From positions 26,805 through 90,804 of the forward strand of contig NW_027196450.1 of assembly GCF_038502225.1 (NCBI RefSeq): DNA of 64,000 nucleotides. Direction: 5' to 3'. Below the pieces are notes generated by a model. The model saw only the letters and a list, made by a program, of their open reading frames with translations. It searched no databases and was not told the origin of the DNA. The stretch's first letter is position 1. Each line of letters begins with the position of its first letter. This document shows, piece by piece, positions 1 through 10,579 of this stretch. The translations under genes and the position numbers were made by a program. Source of the stretch: Cherax quadricarinatus (taxonomy: Eukaryota; Arthropoda; Malacostraca; Decapoda; Parastacidae).

Positions 1-1216
1 AACATTATGATTTGTGAAAATTATGAATTCTGATGCTTACGAAAAATGAGGGTCCACTGTATATATATAAAAGCTCTAAACCTGTATGGGACTTTTAGCA
101 CTTCATTGGGGAAAGTGCAGTGGGTGAAGTTGCATGTGAAAAGAGAAGGATACCAAGGCACTGAAGAGATCAGCAGTGAAGTCTGAGATATGATGAGCAC
201 TGGTATTGATGGTAGCAACATTTTGCTGAAAATAGTAATGGCACTGAAATATCAATGGTAACAACTGAGGATAAAAGTACTATTCTAATGCTTTGTGAAA
301 CTTATCATTCCCCTACAGAAAGAAACTACCCTCAGGAGTAGATTATTTTCATACAGAGGGGAGCTTTAAACCTGTAGGGGGAATGGGCAGCAATCAGGTT
401 AGATCCAAAGAAAAGTTGGTTATCTCTAATTATCTCCATTATCTCAATTTCCTTGAGAACCCATAGGGGTTATATTGTTGACAATAAATGGATATTAAGC
501 TAATGCATGTGGGAAGTTGGGAGTTATACCTGTTCCACAAAGCAAGTGTATCTCAACACTTCATTCTGTGTGTAAGCTCTAGTGTGGACACAAGTACATA
601 GATGGTGATTTTGAGCATGAGTGAAATATTGGCAACTGTTTTTAGTAATGGTGACAATGAGTAACCTGCTACCTATTGTCATAATACTGTATAAAATTAA
701 AGGCATGTCTTTGTGGTAATTTCTTCTTCAACAGCTGTATGACCCACACAGGTTTAATGCACAAAATGAATACAAGAACCAACTTAGCAGTGTCTGAGTG
801 TACCCATTACACTTAGATGTTCAGGACAATTGTGACCTTGCTGCCAGCCATCCTATCCCTTCTCTTTCACTGTATACTGTAGTGCTTTGTAATAAAATTT
901 TTGACAGCACTTTCAACTAAGGGCATTTAACACCAACACTTGTTATTAGGGAATGTGTATATATGTAATGAAATTAGTGTACTTCCACTTACTCAATGTT
1001 ATATAACATTCTAATAAGCATCCCCCAAAAAAAATCTTTTTAAAAAATATTAATATTCTAAAGGGCCCCATTTTAAGCTTTATCTGAATATACTTAAGTT
1101 AAAGTAAAAGACACTGTGAAGAGAAATTATCACTATACACTGCAATCCTATAATGACAAGATGGTAAACTACAATAAAAAATGTAACGAGGTATATTATT
1201 TTTGCAGACTTACATT
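1..1216. other. Non-coding flank, no gene seen
   Basis: AT-rich sequence with no open frame above about 70 codons and no family I recognise. It lies downstream of the last visible exon of the minus-strand chromodomain gene, so it could be intron, 3' UTR or intergenic DNA. Confidence 0.5.
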
Positions 1217-4066
1217 GTGATTATTATTTTTTTTTTTTTATTATCACACTGGCCGATTCCCACCAAGGCAGGGTGGCCCGAAAAAGAAAAACTTTCACCA
1301 TCATTCACTCCATCACTGTCTTGCCAGAAGGGTGCTTTACACTACAGTTTTTAAACTGCAACATTAACACCCCTCCTTCAGAGTGCAGGCACTGTACTTC
1401 CCATCTCCAGGACTCGAGTCCGGCCTGCCGGTTTCCCTGAATCCCTTCATAAATGTTACTTTGCTCACACTCCAACAGCACGTCAAGTATTAAAAACCAT
1501 TTGTCTCCATTCACTCCTATCAAACACGCTCATGCATGCCTCCTGGAAGTCCAAGCCCCTCGCACACAAAACCTCCTTTACCCCCTCCCTCCAACCTTTC
1601 CTAGGCCGACCCCTACCCCGCCTTCCTTCCACTACAGACTGATACACTCTTGAAGTCATTCTGTTTCGCTCCATTCTCTCTACATGTCCGAACCACCTCA
1701 ACAACCCTTCCTCAGCCCTCTGGACAACAGTTTTGGTAATCCCGCACCTCCTCCTAACTTCCAAACTACGAATTCTCTGCATTATATTCACACCACACAT
1801 TGCCCTCAGACATGACATCTCCACTGCCTCCAGCCTTCTCCTCGCTGCAACATTCATCACCCACGCTTCACACCCATATAAGAGCGTTGGTAAAACTATA
1901 CTCTCATACATTCCCCTCTTTGCCTCCAAGGACAAAGTTCTTTGTCTCCACAGACTCCTAAGTGCACCACTCACTCTTTTTCCCTCATCAATTCTATGAT
2001 TCACCTCATCTTTCATAGACCCATCCGCTGACACGTCCACTCCCAAATATCTGAATACGTTCACCTCCTCCATACTCTCTCCCTCCAATCTGATATTCAA
2101 TCTTTCATCACCTAATCTTTTTGTTATCCTCATAACCTTACTCTTTCCTGTATTCACCTTTAATTTTCTTCTTTTGCACACCCTACCAAATTCATCCACC
2201 AATCTCTGCAACTTCTCTTCAGAATCTCCCAAGAGCACAGTGTCATCAGCAAAGAGCAGCTGTGACAACTCCCACTTTGTGTGTGATTCTTTATCTTTTA
2301 ACTCCACGCCTCTTGCCAAGACCCTCGCATTTACTTCTCTTACAACCCCATCTATAAATATATTAAACAACCACGGTGACATCACACATCCTTGTCTAAG
2401 GCCTACTTTTACTGGGAAAAAATTTCCCTCTTTCCTACATACTCTAACTTGAGCCTCACTATCCTCGTAAAAACTCTTCACTGCTTTCAGTAACCTACCT
2501 CCTACACCATACACTTGCAACATCTGCCACATTGCCCCCCTATCCACCCTGTCATACGCCTTTTCCAAATCCATAAATGCCACAAAGACCTCTTTAGCCT
2601 TATCTAAATACTGTTCACTTATATGTTTCACTGTAAACACCTGGTCCACACACCCCCTACCTTTCCTAAAGCCTCCTTGTTCATCTGCTATCCTATTCTC
2701 CGTCTTACTCTTAATTCTTTCAATTATAACTCTACCATACACTTTACCAGGTACACTCAACAGACTTATCCCCCTATAATTTTTGCACTCTCTTTTATCC
2801 CCTTTGCCTTTATACAAAGGAACTATGCATGCTCTCTGCCAATCCCTAGGTACCTTACCCTCTTCCATACATTTATTAAATAATTGCACCAACCACTCCA
2901 AAACTATATCCCCACCTGCTTTTAACATTTCTATCTTTATCCCATCAATCCCGGCTGCCTTACCCCCTTTCATTTTACCTACTGCCTCACGAACTTCCCC
3001 CACACTCACAACTGGCTCTTCCTCACTCCTACAAGATGTTATTCCTCCTTGCCCTATACACGAAATCACAGCTTCCCTATCTTCATCAACATTTAACAAT
3101 TCCTCAAAATATTCCCTCCATCTTCCCAATACCTCTAACTCTCCATTTAATAACTCTCCTCTCCTATTTTTAACTGACAAATCCATTTGTTCTCTAGGCT
3201 TTCTTAACTTGTTAATCTCACTCCAAAACTTTTTCTTATTTTCAACAAAATTTGTTGATAACATCTCACCCACTCTCTCATTTGCTCTCTTTTTACATTG
3301 CTTCACCACTCTCTTAACCTCTCTCTTTTTCTCCATATACTCTTCCCTCCTTGCATCACTTCTACTTTGTAAAAACTTCTCATATGCTAACTTTTTCTCC
3401 CTTACTACTCTCTTTACATCATCATTCCACCAATCGCTCCTCTTCCCTCCTGCACCCACTTTCCTGTAACCACAAACTTCTGCTGAACACTCTAACACTA
3501 CATTTTTAATCCTACCCCATACCTCTTCGACCCCATTGCCTATGCTCTCATTTGCCCATCTATCCTCCAATAGCTGTTTATATCTTACCCTAACTGCCTC
3601 CTCTTTTAGTTTATAAACCTTCACCTCTCTCTTCCCTGATGCTTCTATTCTCCTTGTATCCCATCTACCTTTTACTCTCAGTGTAGCTACAACTAGAAAG
3701 TGATCTGATATATCTGTGGCCCCTCTATAAACATGTACATCCTGAAGTCTACTCAGCAGTCTTTTATCTACCAATACATAATCCAACAAACTACTGTCAT
3801 TTCGCCCTACATCATATCTTGTATACTTATTTATCCTCTTTTTCTTAAAATATGTATTACCTATAACTAAACCCCTTTCTATACAAAGTTCAATCAAAGG
3901 GCTCCCATTATCATTTACACCTGGCACCCCAAACTTACCTACCACACCCTCTCTAAAAGTTTCTCCTACTTTAGCATTCAGGTCCCCTACCACAATTACT
4001 CTCTCACTTGGTTCAAAGGCTCCTATACATTCACTTAACATCTCCCAAAATCTCTCTCTCTCCTCT
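1217..4066 (-). mobile_element. RTE-clade LINE, copy A, 5' truncated
   Basis: Non-LTR retrotransposon read right to left. The 3' end is at the left: a short 3' UTR with the family signature ggccaccctgccttggtggg at about 1260-1280, then a short A/AAT-rich tail near 1217-1240, typical of RTE elements, which lack a long poly(A). The 5' end is cut inside the endonuclease domain at about 4066, where it meets an inverted second copy (copy B). The body is one open frame, so the copy is recent. Host-gene exon 6 is about 4.6 kb to the right. Confidence 0.85.
1483..4041 (-). CDS. RTE-type endonuclease (partial) and reverse transcriptase, 852 aa
   Basis: Target-primed reverse transcription protein of an RTE LINE. 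The apurinic-type endonuclease is only half present: GDLNA at residues 19-23 and the SDH motif at 112-114 remain, while the N-terminal catalytic part is missing. The RT domain is complete: region A-like AFMDLEKAYDRVD (488-500), LRQGCVMSPW (548-557) and the catalytic FADD (597-600). A C-terminal segment with LYGCEAWV and arginine-rich stretches follows, as in RTE/BovB-like proteins. There is no stop or frameshift over 852 codons, but without the front of the endonuclease it cannot be autonomous. The first Met is only the first ATG after the truncation, not the native start. Confidence 0.85.
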   Translation of the reverse strand: MLSECIGAFEPSERVIVVGDLNAKVGETFREGVVGKFGVPGVNDNGSPLIELCIERGLVIGNTYFKKKRINKYTRYDVGRNDSSLLDYVLVDKRLLSRLQDVHVYRGATDISDHFLVVATLRVKGRWDTRRIEASGKREVKVYKLKEEAVRVRYKQLLEDRWANESIGNGVEEVWGRIKNVVLECSAEVCGYRKVGAGGKRSDWWNDDVKRVVREKKLAYEKFLQSRSDARREEYMEKKREVKRVVKQCKKRANERVGEMLSTNFVENKKKFWSEINKLRKPREQMDLSVKNRRGELLNGELEVLGRWREYFEELLNVDEDREAVISCIGQGGITSCRSEEEPVVSVGEVREAVGKMKGGKAAGIDGIKIEMLKAGGDIVLEWLVQLFNKCMEEGKVPRDWQRACIVPLYKGKGDKRECKNYRGISLLSVPGKVYGRVIIERIKSKTENRIADEQGGFRKGRGCVDQVFTVKHISEQYLDKAKEVFVAFMDLEKAYDRVDRGAMWQMLQVYGVGGRLLKAVKSFYEDSEAQVRVCRKEGNFFPVKVGLRQGCVMSPWLFNIFIDGVVREVNARVLARGVELKDKESHTKWELSQLLFADDTVLLGDSEEKLQRLVDEFGRVCKRRKLKVNTGKSKVMRITKRLGDERLNIRLEGESMEEVNVFRYLGVDVSADGSMKDEVNHRIDEGKRVSGALRSLWRQRTLSLEAKRGMYESIVLPTLLYGCEAWVMNVAARRRLEAVEMSCLRAMCGVNIMQRIRSLEVRRRCGITKTVVQRAEEGLLRWFGHVERMERNRMTSRVYQSVVEGRRGRGRPRKGWREGVKEVLCARGLDFQEACMSVFDRSEWRQMVFNT

Positions 4067-4116
4067 GCATTCCTCTCTGAGGAGAGAGAGAGATTTTGGG
4101 AGATGTTAAGTGAATG
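4028..4116. repeat. Perfect 38-bp inverted repeat joining two RTE copies
   Basis: Positions 4028-4065 are the exact reverse complement of 4079-4116, separated by 13 bp. Both arms are RTE endonuclease-region sequence. On the right arm the match ends abruptly and the sequence jumps about 0.8 kb forward in the element, to the stretch before the RT domain. Confidence 0.9.
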
Positions 4117-6560
4117 GGTGAGATGTTATCAAAAAATTTTGTTGAAAATAAGAAAAAGTTTTGGAGCGATATTAATAAGTTGAGGAAGCCTAGGGAACAA
4201 ATGGATTTGACAGTTAAAAATAGGAGAGGAGAGTTATTACATGGAGAGTTAGAGGTATTGGGAAGATGGAGGGAATATTTTGAGGAATTGTCAAATGTTG
4301 ATGAAGATAGGGAAGCTGTGATTTCGTGTATAGGGCAAGGAGGAATAATATCCTGTAGGAGTGAGGAAGAGCCAGTTGTAAGTGTGGAGAAAGTTCGTGA
4401 GGCAGTGGGTACAATGAAAGGGGGCAAGGCAGCTGGGTTTGATGGGATAAAAATAAGAGATGTTAAAAGCAGGTGGGGATATAATTTTGGAGTGTTTGGT
4501 GCTATTATTTAATATATGTATGGAAGAGGATAAGGTACCTAGGGACTGGCAGAGAGCATGCATAGTTCCTTTGTATAAAGGCAAAGGGGATAAAAGAGTG
4601 CAAAAATTTTAGGAGAATAAGTCTGTTGAGTCCTAGGTAGTAGGTTGGTAGACAGCAACCGCCCAGGGAGGTACTACCGTCCTGCCAAGCGAGTGTAAAA
4701 CGAAAGCCTGTAATTGTTTTACATGATAGTAGTATTGCTGGTGTCCATTTTTCTGTCTCATAAACGTGCAAGGTTTCAGGTACATCTTGCTACTTCTACT
4801 TACACTTAGGTCACACTACACATACATGTACAAGCATATATATACACACCCCTCTGGGTTTTCTTCTATTTTCTTACTAGTTCTTGTTCTTGTTTATTTC
4901 CTCTTATCTCCATGGGGAAGTGGAACAGAATTCTTCCTTCGTAAGCCATGCATGTTGTAAGAGGCAACTAAAGTGCCGGGAGCAAGGGGCTAGTAACCCC
5001 CTTCTCCTGTATATATTACTAAATGTAAAAGGAGAAGCTTTCATTTTTCCTTTTGGGCCACCCCGCCTCAGTGGGATACGGCCGGTGTGTTGAAAGAAAG
5101 AAGTCTGTTGAGTATACCTGGTAAAGTGTATGGTAGAGTTATTATTGAAAGAGTTAAGAGTAAGACAGAGAGTAGGATAGCAGATGAACAAGGAGGCTTT
5201 AGGAAAGGTAGGGGGTGTGTAGATCAAGTGTTTACAGTGAAACATAGGTGAACAGTATTAAGATAAGGGTAAAGAGGTTTTTGTGGCATTTATGGATTTG
5301 AAAAAGGCATATGACAGGGTGGATAGGGGGGCAATGTGGCAGATGTTGCAGGTGTATGGTATAGGAGGTAGGTTACTGAAAGCAGTGAAGAGTTTTTACG
5401 AGGATAGTGAGGCTCAGGTTAGAGTATGTAGGAGACAGGGAGATTATTTCCCAGTAAAAGTAGGCCTTAGACAAGGATGTGTGATGTCACCGTGGTTGTT
5501 CAATATATTTATAGATGGGTTGTAAGAGAAGTGAATGCGACTGTCTTGGCAAGAGGTATGGAGTTAAAAGATAAAGAATCAAACACAAAGTGGGAGTTGT
5601 CACAGTTGCTCTTTGCTGATGACACTGTGCTTTTGGGAGATTCTGAAGAGAAGTTGCAGAGGTTGTTGGATGAATTTGGTAAGGTATGTAAGAGAAGAAA
5701 ATTAAAAGTGAATATAGGAAAGAGTAAGGTTATGAGGATAATAAAAAGATTAGGTGGTGAAAGATTGGATATCAAATTGGAGAGTATGGAGGAGGTGAAT
5801 GTATTCAGATATTTAGGAGTGGATGTGTCAGCAGATGGGTCTATGAAGGATGAGGTGAATTATAGAATTGATGAGGGGAAAAGGGTGAGTGGTGCACTTA
5901 GGAGTCTGTGGAGACAAAGAACTTCGTCCATAGAAGCAAAGAGGGGAATGTATGAGAGTATAGTTGTACCAGGAGAAAACTGGAGGCAGTGATGTCATGT
6001 CTGAGGGCAATATGTGGTGTGAATATAATGCAGAGAATTCATAGTTTGGAAAGTAGAAGAAGGTGTGGGATTACCAAAACTATTATCCAGACAGCTGAGG
6101 AGGGGTTGCTGAGGTGGTTCGGACATGTAGAGAGAATGGAACAAAACAGAATGATTTTGAGAGTGTATAAATCTCTAGTGGAGGGAAGGTGGGGTAGGGG
6201 TCGGCCTAGCAAGGGTTGGAGGGAGGGGCTAAAGGAGGTTCGGTGTGCGCGGGGCTTGGACTTCCAGTAAGCGTGCATGAGCGTATTTGGTAGGAGTGAA
6301 TGGAGACAAATGGCTTTTAATACCTGACGTGCTGTTGGAGTGTGAGCAAAGTAACATTTACGAAGGGATTCAAGGAAACTGGCAGGCCGGATTTGAGTCC
6401 TGGAGACGGGAACCCCATGTCTACACTCTGAAGGAAGGGTGTTAATGTTGCAGTTTTATAGCTGTAGTGTAAAATACCCCTCTGGCAATGCAGTGATGGA
6501 GTGAATGATGACGGAAGGTTTTATTTTTCAGGCCACCCTGCCTTGGTGGGAATCGGCTGA
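4079..6560 (+). pseudogene. RTE-clade LINE, copy B, broken and internally deleted
   Basis: Second member of the same RTE family as copy A, in the opposite orientation, head to head with it. It keeps the pre-RT and RT regions (frames at 4114-4512, 5283-5525, 5477-5992 and 5989-6270), including FADD near 5620 and the C-terminal arginine-rich tail. It is interrupted by several frameshifts, a missing segment after the 38-bp arm, and a 470-bp SINE at 4631-5100. The 3' end, with the family signature and an AAT-rich tail, lies at about 6520-6575. Not functional. Confidence 0.85.
4631..5100 (+). mobile_element. SINE-like retroposon inserted in RTE copy B, with 12-bp TSD
   Basis: A 470-bp insertion flanked by the exact duplication aagtctgttgag at 4619-4630 and 5101-5112, which places both ends. 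It has no coding capacity. The head (about 4631-4760) resembles a SINE head but I could not identify a tRNA unambiguously. The last 50 bp (ccaccccgcctcagtgggat and on) match the 3' end of the RTE LINEs in this window. Further copies or fragments lie at 15217, 15543, 17702 and 29630. Confidence 0.85.
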
Positions 6561-6574
6561 TGTGTTAATAAAAA

Positions 6575-6795
6575 ATAAATAAATAATAATAAAGCACTAA
6601 ACCCCAAAAAGGTCATGAATTAAGGAGTTTTAGAAAATCTTCAAATGAGGGGTGTGTGCCTTGATGCTGCTGAAGAGCTCTTGATCCACTAAACTGGAGC
6701 TACCCTCCCCCTTGTTTGGATCAAATCTGATTACCTCCTCCTGCCTAGACACTATGATATCTACAGGTTTAGTGTTTCCCCATTAATATAATTAT
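6575..6795 (-). mobile_element. AAT-tailed short retroposon, degenerate
   Basis: An (AAT)n tract followed by gcactaaacccc and a stretch around gaagagctcttgatcc that recurs, better preserved, at 36367-36535. The tail next to the simple repeat suggests a SINE-like family. It may have targeted, or grown from, the AAT tail of RTE copy B. Confidence 0.5.
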
Positions 6796-7211
6796 GAATA
6801 AAGCAAATACTGGATTATTATTTTCACTAAAAAAATGGTACAGAATATTACTTTTACTAAGAGGACAATAACAGATTATCTGGCTAGCTAATGTCTAGTG
6901 AAAGAATAGCCAGGTCATGTTGCAGTTACATAAGGGAGGCATGGGACTACTGCAGCACCAGTCATTTAAACTGACATAATTTTTACAAAATCCTTTAACC
7001 TGAGATAATTCAACACTAGATATAAAAAATCTCCACTCATGCACCTACTAACACTCAAGTTACATAAAAATATCACTAACAAGCATGTAAAGAAAAAATA
7101 AAAGAAAAATAAATACATATCAATATTATTAGTGTTTTGCTCTTGCTACTCGTACAATTATTTTTATATATAATCATCTAGCACCAGATGTTACATGCAT
7201 ACGCATTTTTT
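6796..7211. other. Non-coding, nothing recognised
   Basis: AT-rich sequence with no open frame, repeat or motif that I can identify. Confidence 0.5.
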
Positions 7212-7335
7212 TTTTTTAACACACTGGCCATCTCCCACTGAGGCAGGGTGACCCAAAACAGACACTTTCACCATCATTCACACATAATCACTGTCTTTGC
7301 AGAGACGCCCAGAAACATCATCACAAATAGAAGAG
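7212..7335 (-). mobile_element. 3'-end fragment of an RTE LINE or its SINE
   Basis: An oligo-T run followed by the reverse complement of the RTE/SINE 3' signature (cactgaggcagggtgaccca) and the ctttcaccatcattcac stretch seen at the 3' ends of copies A and B. Only about 120 bp are present. Confidence 0.65.
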
Positions 7336-7351
7336 TACACAATCACAAATA

Positions 7352-8630
7352 CAGTGGACCCTCGACCAACGATATTAATCCGTTCCTGAGAGCTCATCGT
7401 TAGTCGAGTTAATTTTCCCCATAAGAAATAATGGAAATCAAATTAATCCGTGCAAGACACCCAAAAGTATTGAAAAAAAAAAATTTTACCACATGAAATA
7501 TTAATTTTAATACACACAAACTGAAGAAGACATGTACAATTACATGACACTTACCTTTATTGAAGATCTGGTGATGATTGATGGGATGGGAGGAGGGGAG
7601 ACTGTGGATGGTGTTAGTGTTTAGAAGGGGAATACCCTTCCATTAGGACTTGAGGTGTCAAGTCCTTTTCTGGGGTTACTTCCCTTCTTATTTTAATGCC
7701 ACTAGGACCAGCTTGAGAGTCACTGGACCTCTGTCGCACAACATATCTGTCCACAGAGGCCTGTACCTCCCGTTCCTTTATGACATTCTCAAAGTGTTTC
7801 ACAACATTGTCAGTGTCACAATTAAACACTTGTTCAGGTTTCAATTCTTCACTGTCTATGTACTCCTTGAATTCCTGCACATATTTTTCAGCTGCTTTTT
7901 GGTCCAAACTGGCAGCCTCACCATGCCTTATCACACTATGTATGCCACTACGATTCTTAAATCTCTCAAACCAACCTTTGCTGGCCTTAAATTCACTCAC
8001 ATCACCACTAGTTGCAGGCATTTTTCTAATTAAATCCTCATGCAACTTCCTAGCCTTTTCACATATAATCGCTTGAGAGATGCTATCTCCTGCTATCTGT
8101 TTTTCGTTTATCCACACCAATAACAGTCTCTCAACATCTTCTATCACTTGCGATCTCAGTTTCGAAAACATAGTTGCACCTCTGGCAAGAACAGCTTCCT
8201 TGATTGCCATTTTCTTGGCCACAATAGTAGCGATGGCTGATTGGGGTTTTGTGTACAACCTGGCCAGCTTGGAGACACACACTCCACTTTCATACTTAGC
8301 AATGATCTCTTTCTTCATATCCATAGTAATTCTCACCCTTTTTGCTGTAGGGTTGGCACTAGAAGCTTTCTTGGGGCCCATGGTGACTTATTTTGCAGGT
8401 GCAATCACTAAAAACGCTGTGATAATATGAAATGTTCCGATTATATGTTTGGATGGGACCGCGGTGGCTGGCTGGCTTGTAAACACTGGCCACAAGTGGA
8501 CGCGTCTCAGATGGAACGAATCGTGTTGGTCGAGTTTTTTAGCGCTAGTCGAGGCAAAATTTTTGCATTAAAATGTATCACTAGTCGGATTTAACGTTAG
8601 ACGATGCCATCGTTGGTCAAGGGTCCACTA
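7352..8630 (-). mobile_element. Tigger-like (pogo/Tc1-mariner) element A, DDE domain deleted
   Basis: Terminal inverted repeats starting CAGTGGACCCTCGACCAACG at the left (7352) and TAGTGGACCCTTGACCAACG on the minus strand at the right end (8630), flanked by TA at 7350-7351 and 8631-8632, as expected for this superfamily. At 1279 bp it is about half the size of a full Tigger. It carries one minus-strand frame coding for the transposase ends only. It sits just downstream of host exon 6. Confidence 0.9.
7614..8381 (-). CDS. Internally deleted Tigger transposase, 255 aa
   Basis: The N-terminal DNA-binding half is kept: a CENP-B/psq-type helix-turn-helix (about residues 10-60, KRVRITMDMKKEIIAKYESG) and a second helix-turn-helix (about 75-150, ending at ASKGWFERFKNR). 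After FNCD at about residue 190, where the DDE catalytic domain should begin, the frame jumps straight to the family C-terminus (QASVDRYV ... SDSQAGPSGIKIRREVTPEK). The frame stays open through the deletion, so the product could still bind TIR DNA but cannot cut. The start is at the family's usual MGPKK. Whether it is expressed is unknown. Confidence 0.85.
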   Translation of the reverse strand: MGPKKASSANPTAKRVRITMDMKKEIIAKYESGVCVSKLARLYTKPQSAIATIVAKKMAIKEAVLARGATMFSKLRSQVIEDVERLLLVWINEKQIAGDSISQAIICEKARKLHEDLIRKMPATSGDVSEFKASKGWFERFKNRSGIHSVIRHGEAASLDQKAAEKYVQEFKEYIDSEELKPEQVFNCDTDNVVKHFENVIKEREVQASVDRYVVRQRSSDSQAGPSGIKIRREVTPEKDLTPQVLMEGYSPSKH

Positions 8631-8678
8631 TAGATGAATACGTACACACACATACCCTACACTACTATAAGAACATAC

Positions 8679-8859
8679 CATTTTGGACTGCAGAACAAAA
8701 TTCCTGCTTAGATAGACTAAGAGTAAAATTTATTTGTTTTTTGAACACTTCTTGAACTCTTTTTGGGTTGTACTTTGGAAGACCATCTGTTATACTTGGA
8801 TGAACACCAGTTGATTTATCATGTACCTGGAGAGCATGGGTAATTATATTAGTCCTACT
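8679..8859 (-). CDS. Tandem-chromodomain gene, exon 6 (residues 200-260)
   Basis: Codes for 60 residues plus one base, from SRTNIITH to KQEFCSAVQN, ending at a clear donor (G|gtatgt). Phase 0 entry fits the AG at 8860-8861 after a short 298-bp intron. A stronger-looking cag ending at 8868 would put an immediate stop in frame, so the acceptor is the least certain junction of this gene. The segment is basic and matches no domain I know. The exon leaves in phase 1 and I find no matching exon 7 in the remaining 8.6 kb, so the gene is incomplete here. Confidence 0.6.
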
Positions 8860-9157
8860 CTTCACATCTGTTTAACATGGCCCAATACTGGCAAAATACA
8901 ATTAAAAATACTGTAGGTCTTAGTACTGTACATACTGTAAATAACCTCATAGTCTCAATAATAGTGGATTTTTATTCAAATCAATTACAATAATGCTGTG
9001 AAGAAATGAGAAAATATATATCAAGAATAACAATGATCATGTTGCCTAATATACAGTGATAACAAGTTTTGGTAACTGAATATTTTTTACACCAGTAAGA
9101 AAAAGAAAAAAAGCCATGTATAACAAAATACAACTACTGAGTATTAAGATACATTAC

Positions 9158-9242
9158 CTTGTCACTGGATTTCCTTGATTTTACCCTGGTGTAAACACTC
9201 TTGCCTTTCTTGAAATCACTGAATAATTCATCTTCCATACAT
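9158..9242 (-). CDS. Tandem-chromodomain gene, exon 5 (residues 171-199)
   Basis: An 85-bp exon with a textbook acceptor (ttttttgttctcag) and donor (AAG|gtaatg). It enters in phase 2, completing the Arg codon split with exon 4, and leaves in phase 0. It encodes CMEDELFSDFKKGKSVYTRV and a short basic end, KSRKSSDK. Low complexity, probably a linker. Confidence 0.75.
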
Positions 9243-9728
9243 CTGAGAACAAAAAAGGGTTTTAACAAAATAAAAACTAGAAAGGTGCAAAAAGATAAAA
9301 AATCACCTTTGCTCAAAAAGCCATGAAATAATAAAAAGCGAGAAATATAACTATTATAGTAAGTTTTCTTTGTCCCTTAATTTCATTTTGTTTTATGCAT
9401 CCCATACCTATCTTGTGAGTGGTAGTCATAGACTACAATGTCATATAATGTATCCAGAGACTGCATTCCAATATTTTGTTAGTTTAAGTAAGTTACAGTA
9501 AAAATGAACCATTTACAAAATTAGTTGATCAAATAATATAGTAATGATTTGGTTACACAGTTAACAATGTTTTCCAAACATGCAATACAAAAGTGAGTAT
9601 TACAGTAATCAATTAACTAAACATATTAATACAATGAATAGCTATATGACCCAAATTGGTTAAGTGCTTTGTTTTGATTATAATAATCATAATAAAATGA
9701 ATAACCAAAGTGTAATTAACACTTATGA

Positions 9729-9892
9729 ATGCTCAGTAATAATCCACATGGAGATAACCTCAGAAAACTGATTGATCTGTATATTTTGACCCCCTTCTGG
9801 GAGCCTCTGCTGAAGAGGACTTCAGAAGGGAGTCAAAATATACAAGTCAATCAATCTGAGTTTCTGTCTCCATGTGGGTTATTATTGAGCAT
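9729..9892. repeat. Foldback element, about 164 bp
   Basis: Two arms of about 65-70 bp with scattered mismatches: atgctcagtaataatccaca at the left end pairs with the reverse complement of the right end, and both arms contain the string gtatattttgac. The loop carries gcctctgctgaagaggac, itself a small hairpin. It lies in intron 4 of the chromodomain gene. No coding capacity. Confidence 0.75.
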
Positions 9893-10012
9893 ATTAATAC
9901 AAAGAACAAGTAATGAAGAAATATGAAATGTTTATTTCAATCAAAGAGGACAATATAAGTTGCTTAAGAGTATATAAATTTGGGGTGGATTGAAAGTATA
10001 TGGAACTTTTAA

Positions 10013-10124
10013 CCCTTAAACTGTCCAAAATGTAGATCTACGTTTGCGAGCGTAGCACTCTGACCTTGATTTTCTCCATAAGAATGTAAAAAAAAGTAGA
10101 TCTACGTTTGGACAGTTAAGAGGG
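10013..10124. mobile_element. Short TTAA-flanked MITE (piggyBac-like)
   Basis: 112 bp bounded by TTAA at 10009-10012 and 10125-10128. The ends are inverted repeats: cccttaaactgtccaaa at the left, and tttggacagttaagaggg at the right. An internal repeat, gtagatctacgtttg, also occurs twice in opposite halves. TTAA duplication plus CCCT termini is characteristic of piggyBac superfamily elements. Confidence 0.65.
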
Positions 10125-10579
10125 TTAAGGAACGACTGAAAAGAGGGCATCATGAGAAGTGACTTTTAATAGAAGAGAGGAGAGGCAAATAGTCTTATGA
10201 TTTAATCAGCTGTTGCAATGTGAGTTTATATCTGTAAGTAAATCAGGAAAAGCAATTAGCATGACTTTGGAGGTGGGAAATATAATGGCTACACAATTAA
10301 GACAGATGAGATGTTGCAGTTCAGTGGGTCATTATTAAATCAAGATTTTTCTGCTTTTTTTTGGAAAACAGCTAAGTTACAAGTGATAGTAAATCTGTTT
10401 CCTTCTCTAGATAACCTTTCCTTAAAGAAAAATGGATTATATATATTACTATATTTTTTATTTTAGATTATATAATAATCCCTATACTGTTACTCCATTT
10501 CTCTTCCCATCATACTGTGCACCCGAGGTACCAGGTACTGTAGTTATTTGTCGCTTTAATAATAATAATAATAATAATA

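Noticed and set aside
2783..3469. Plus-strand frame of 228 codons
   Set aside because: It is the antisense shadow of the RTE copy A open frame.
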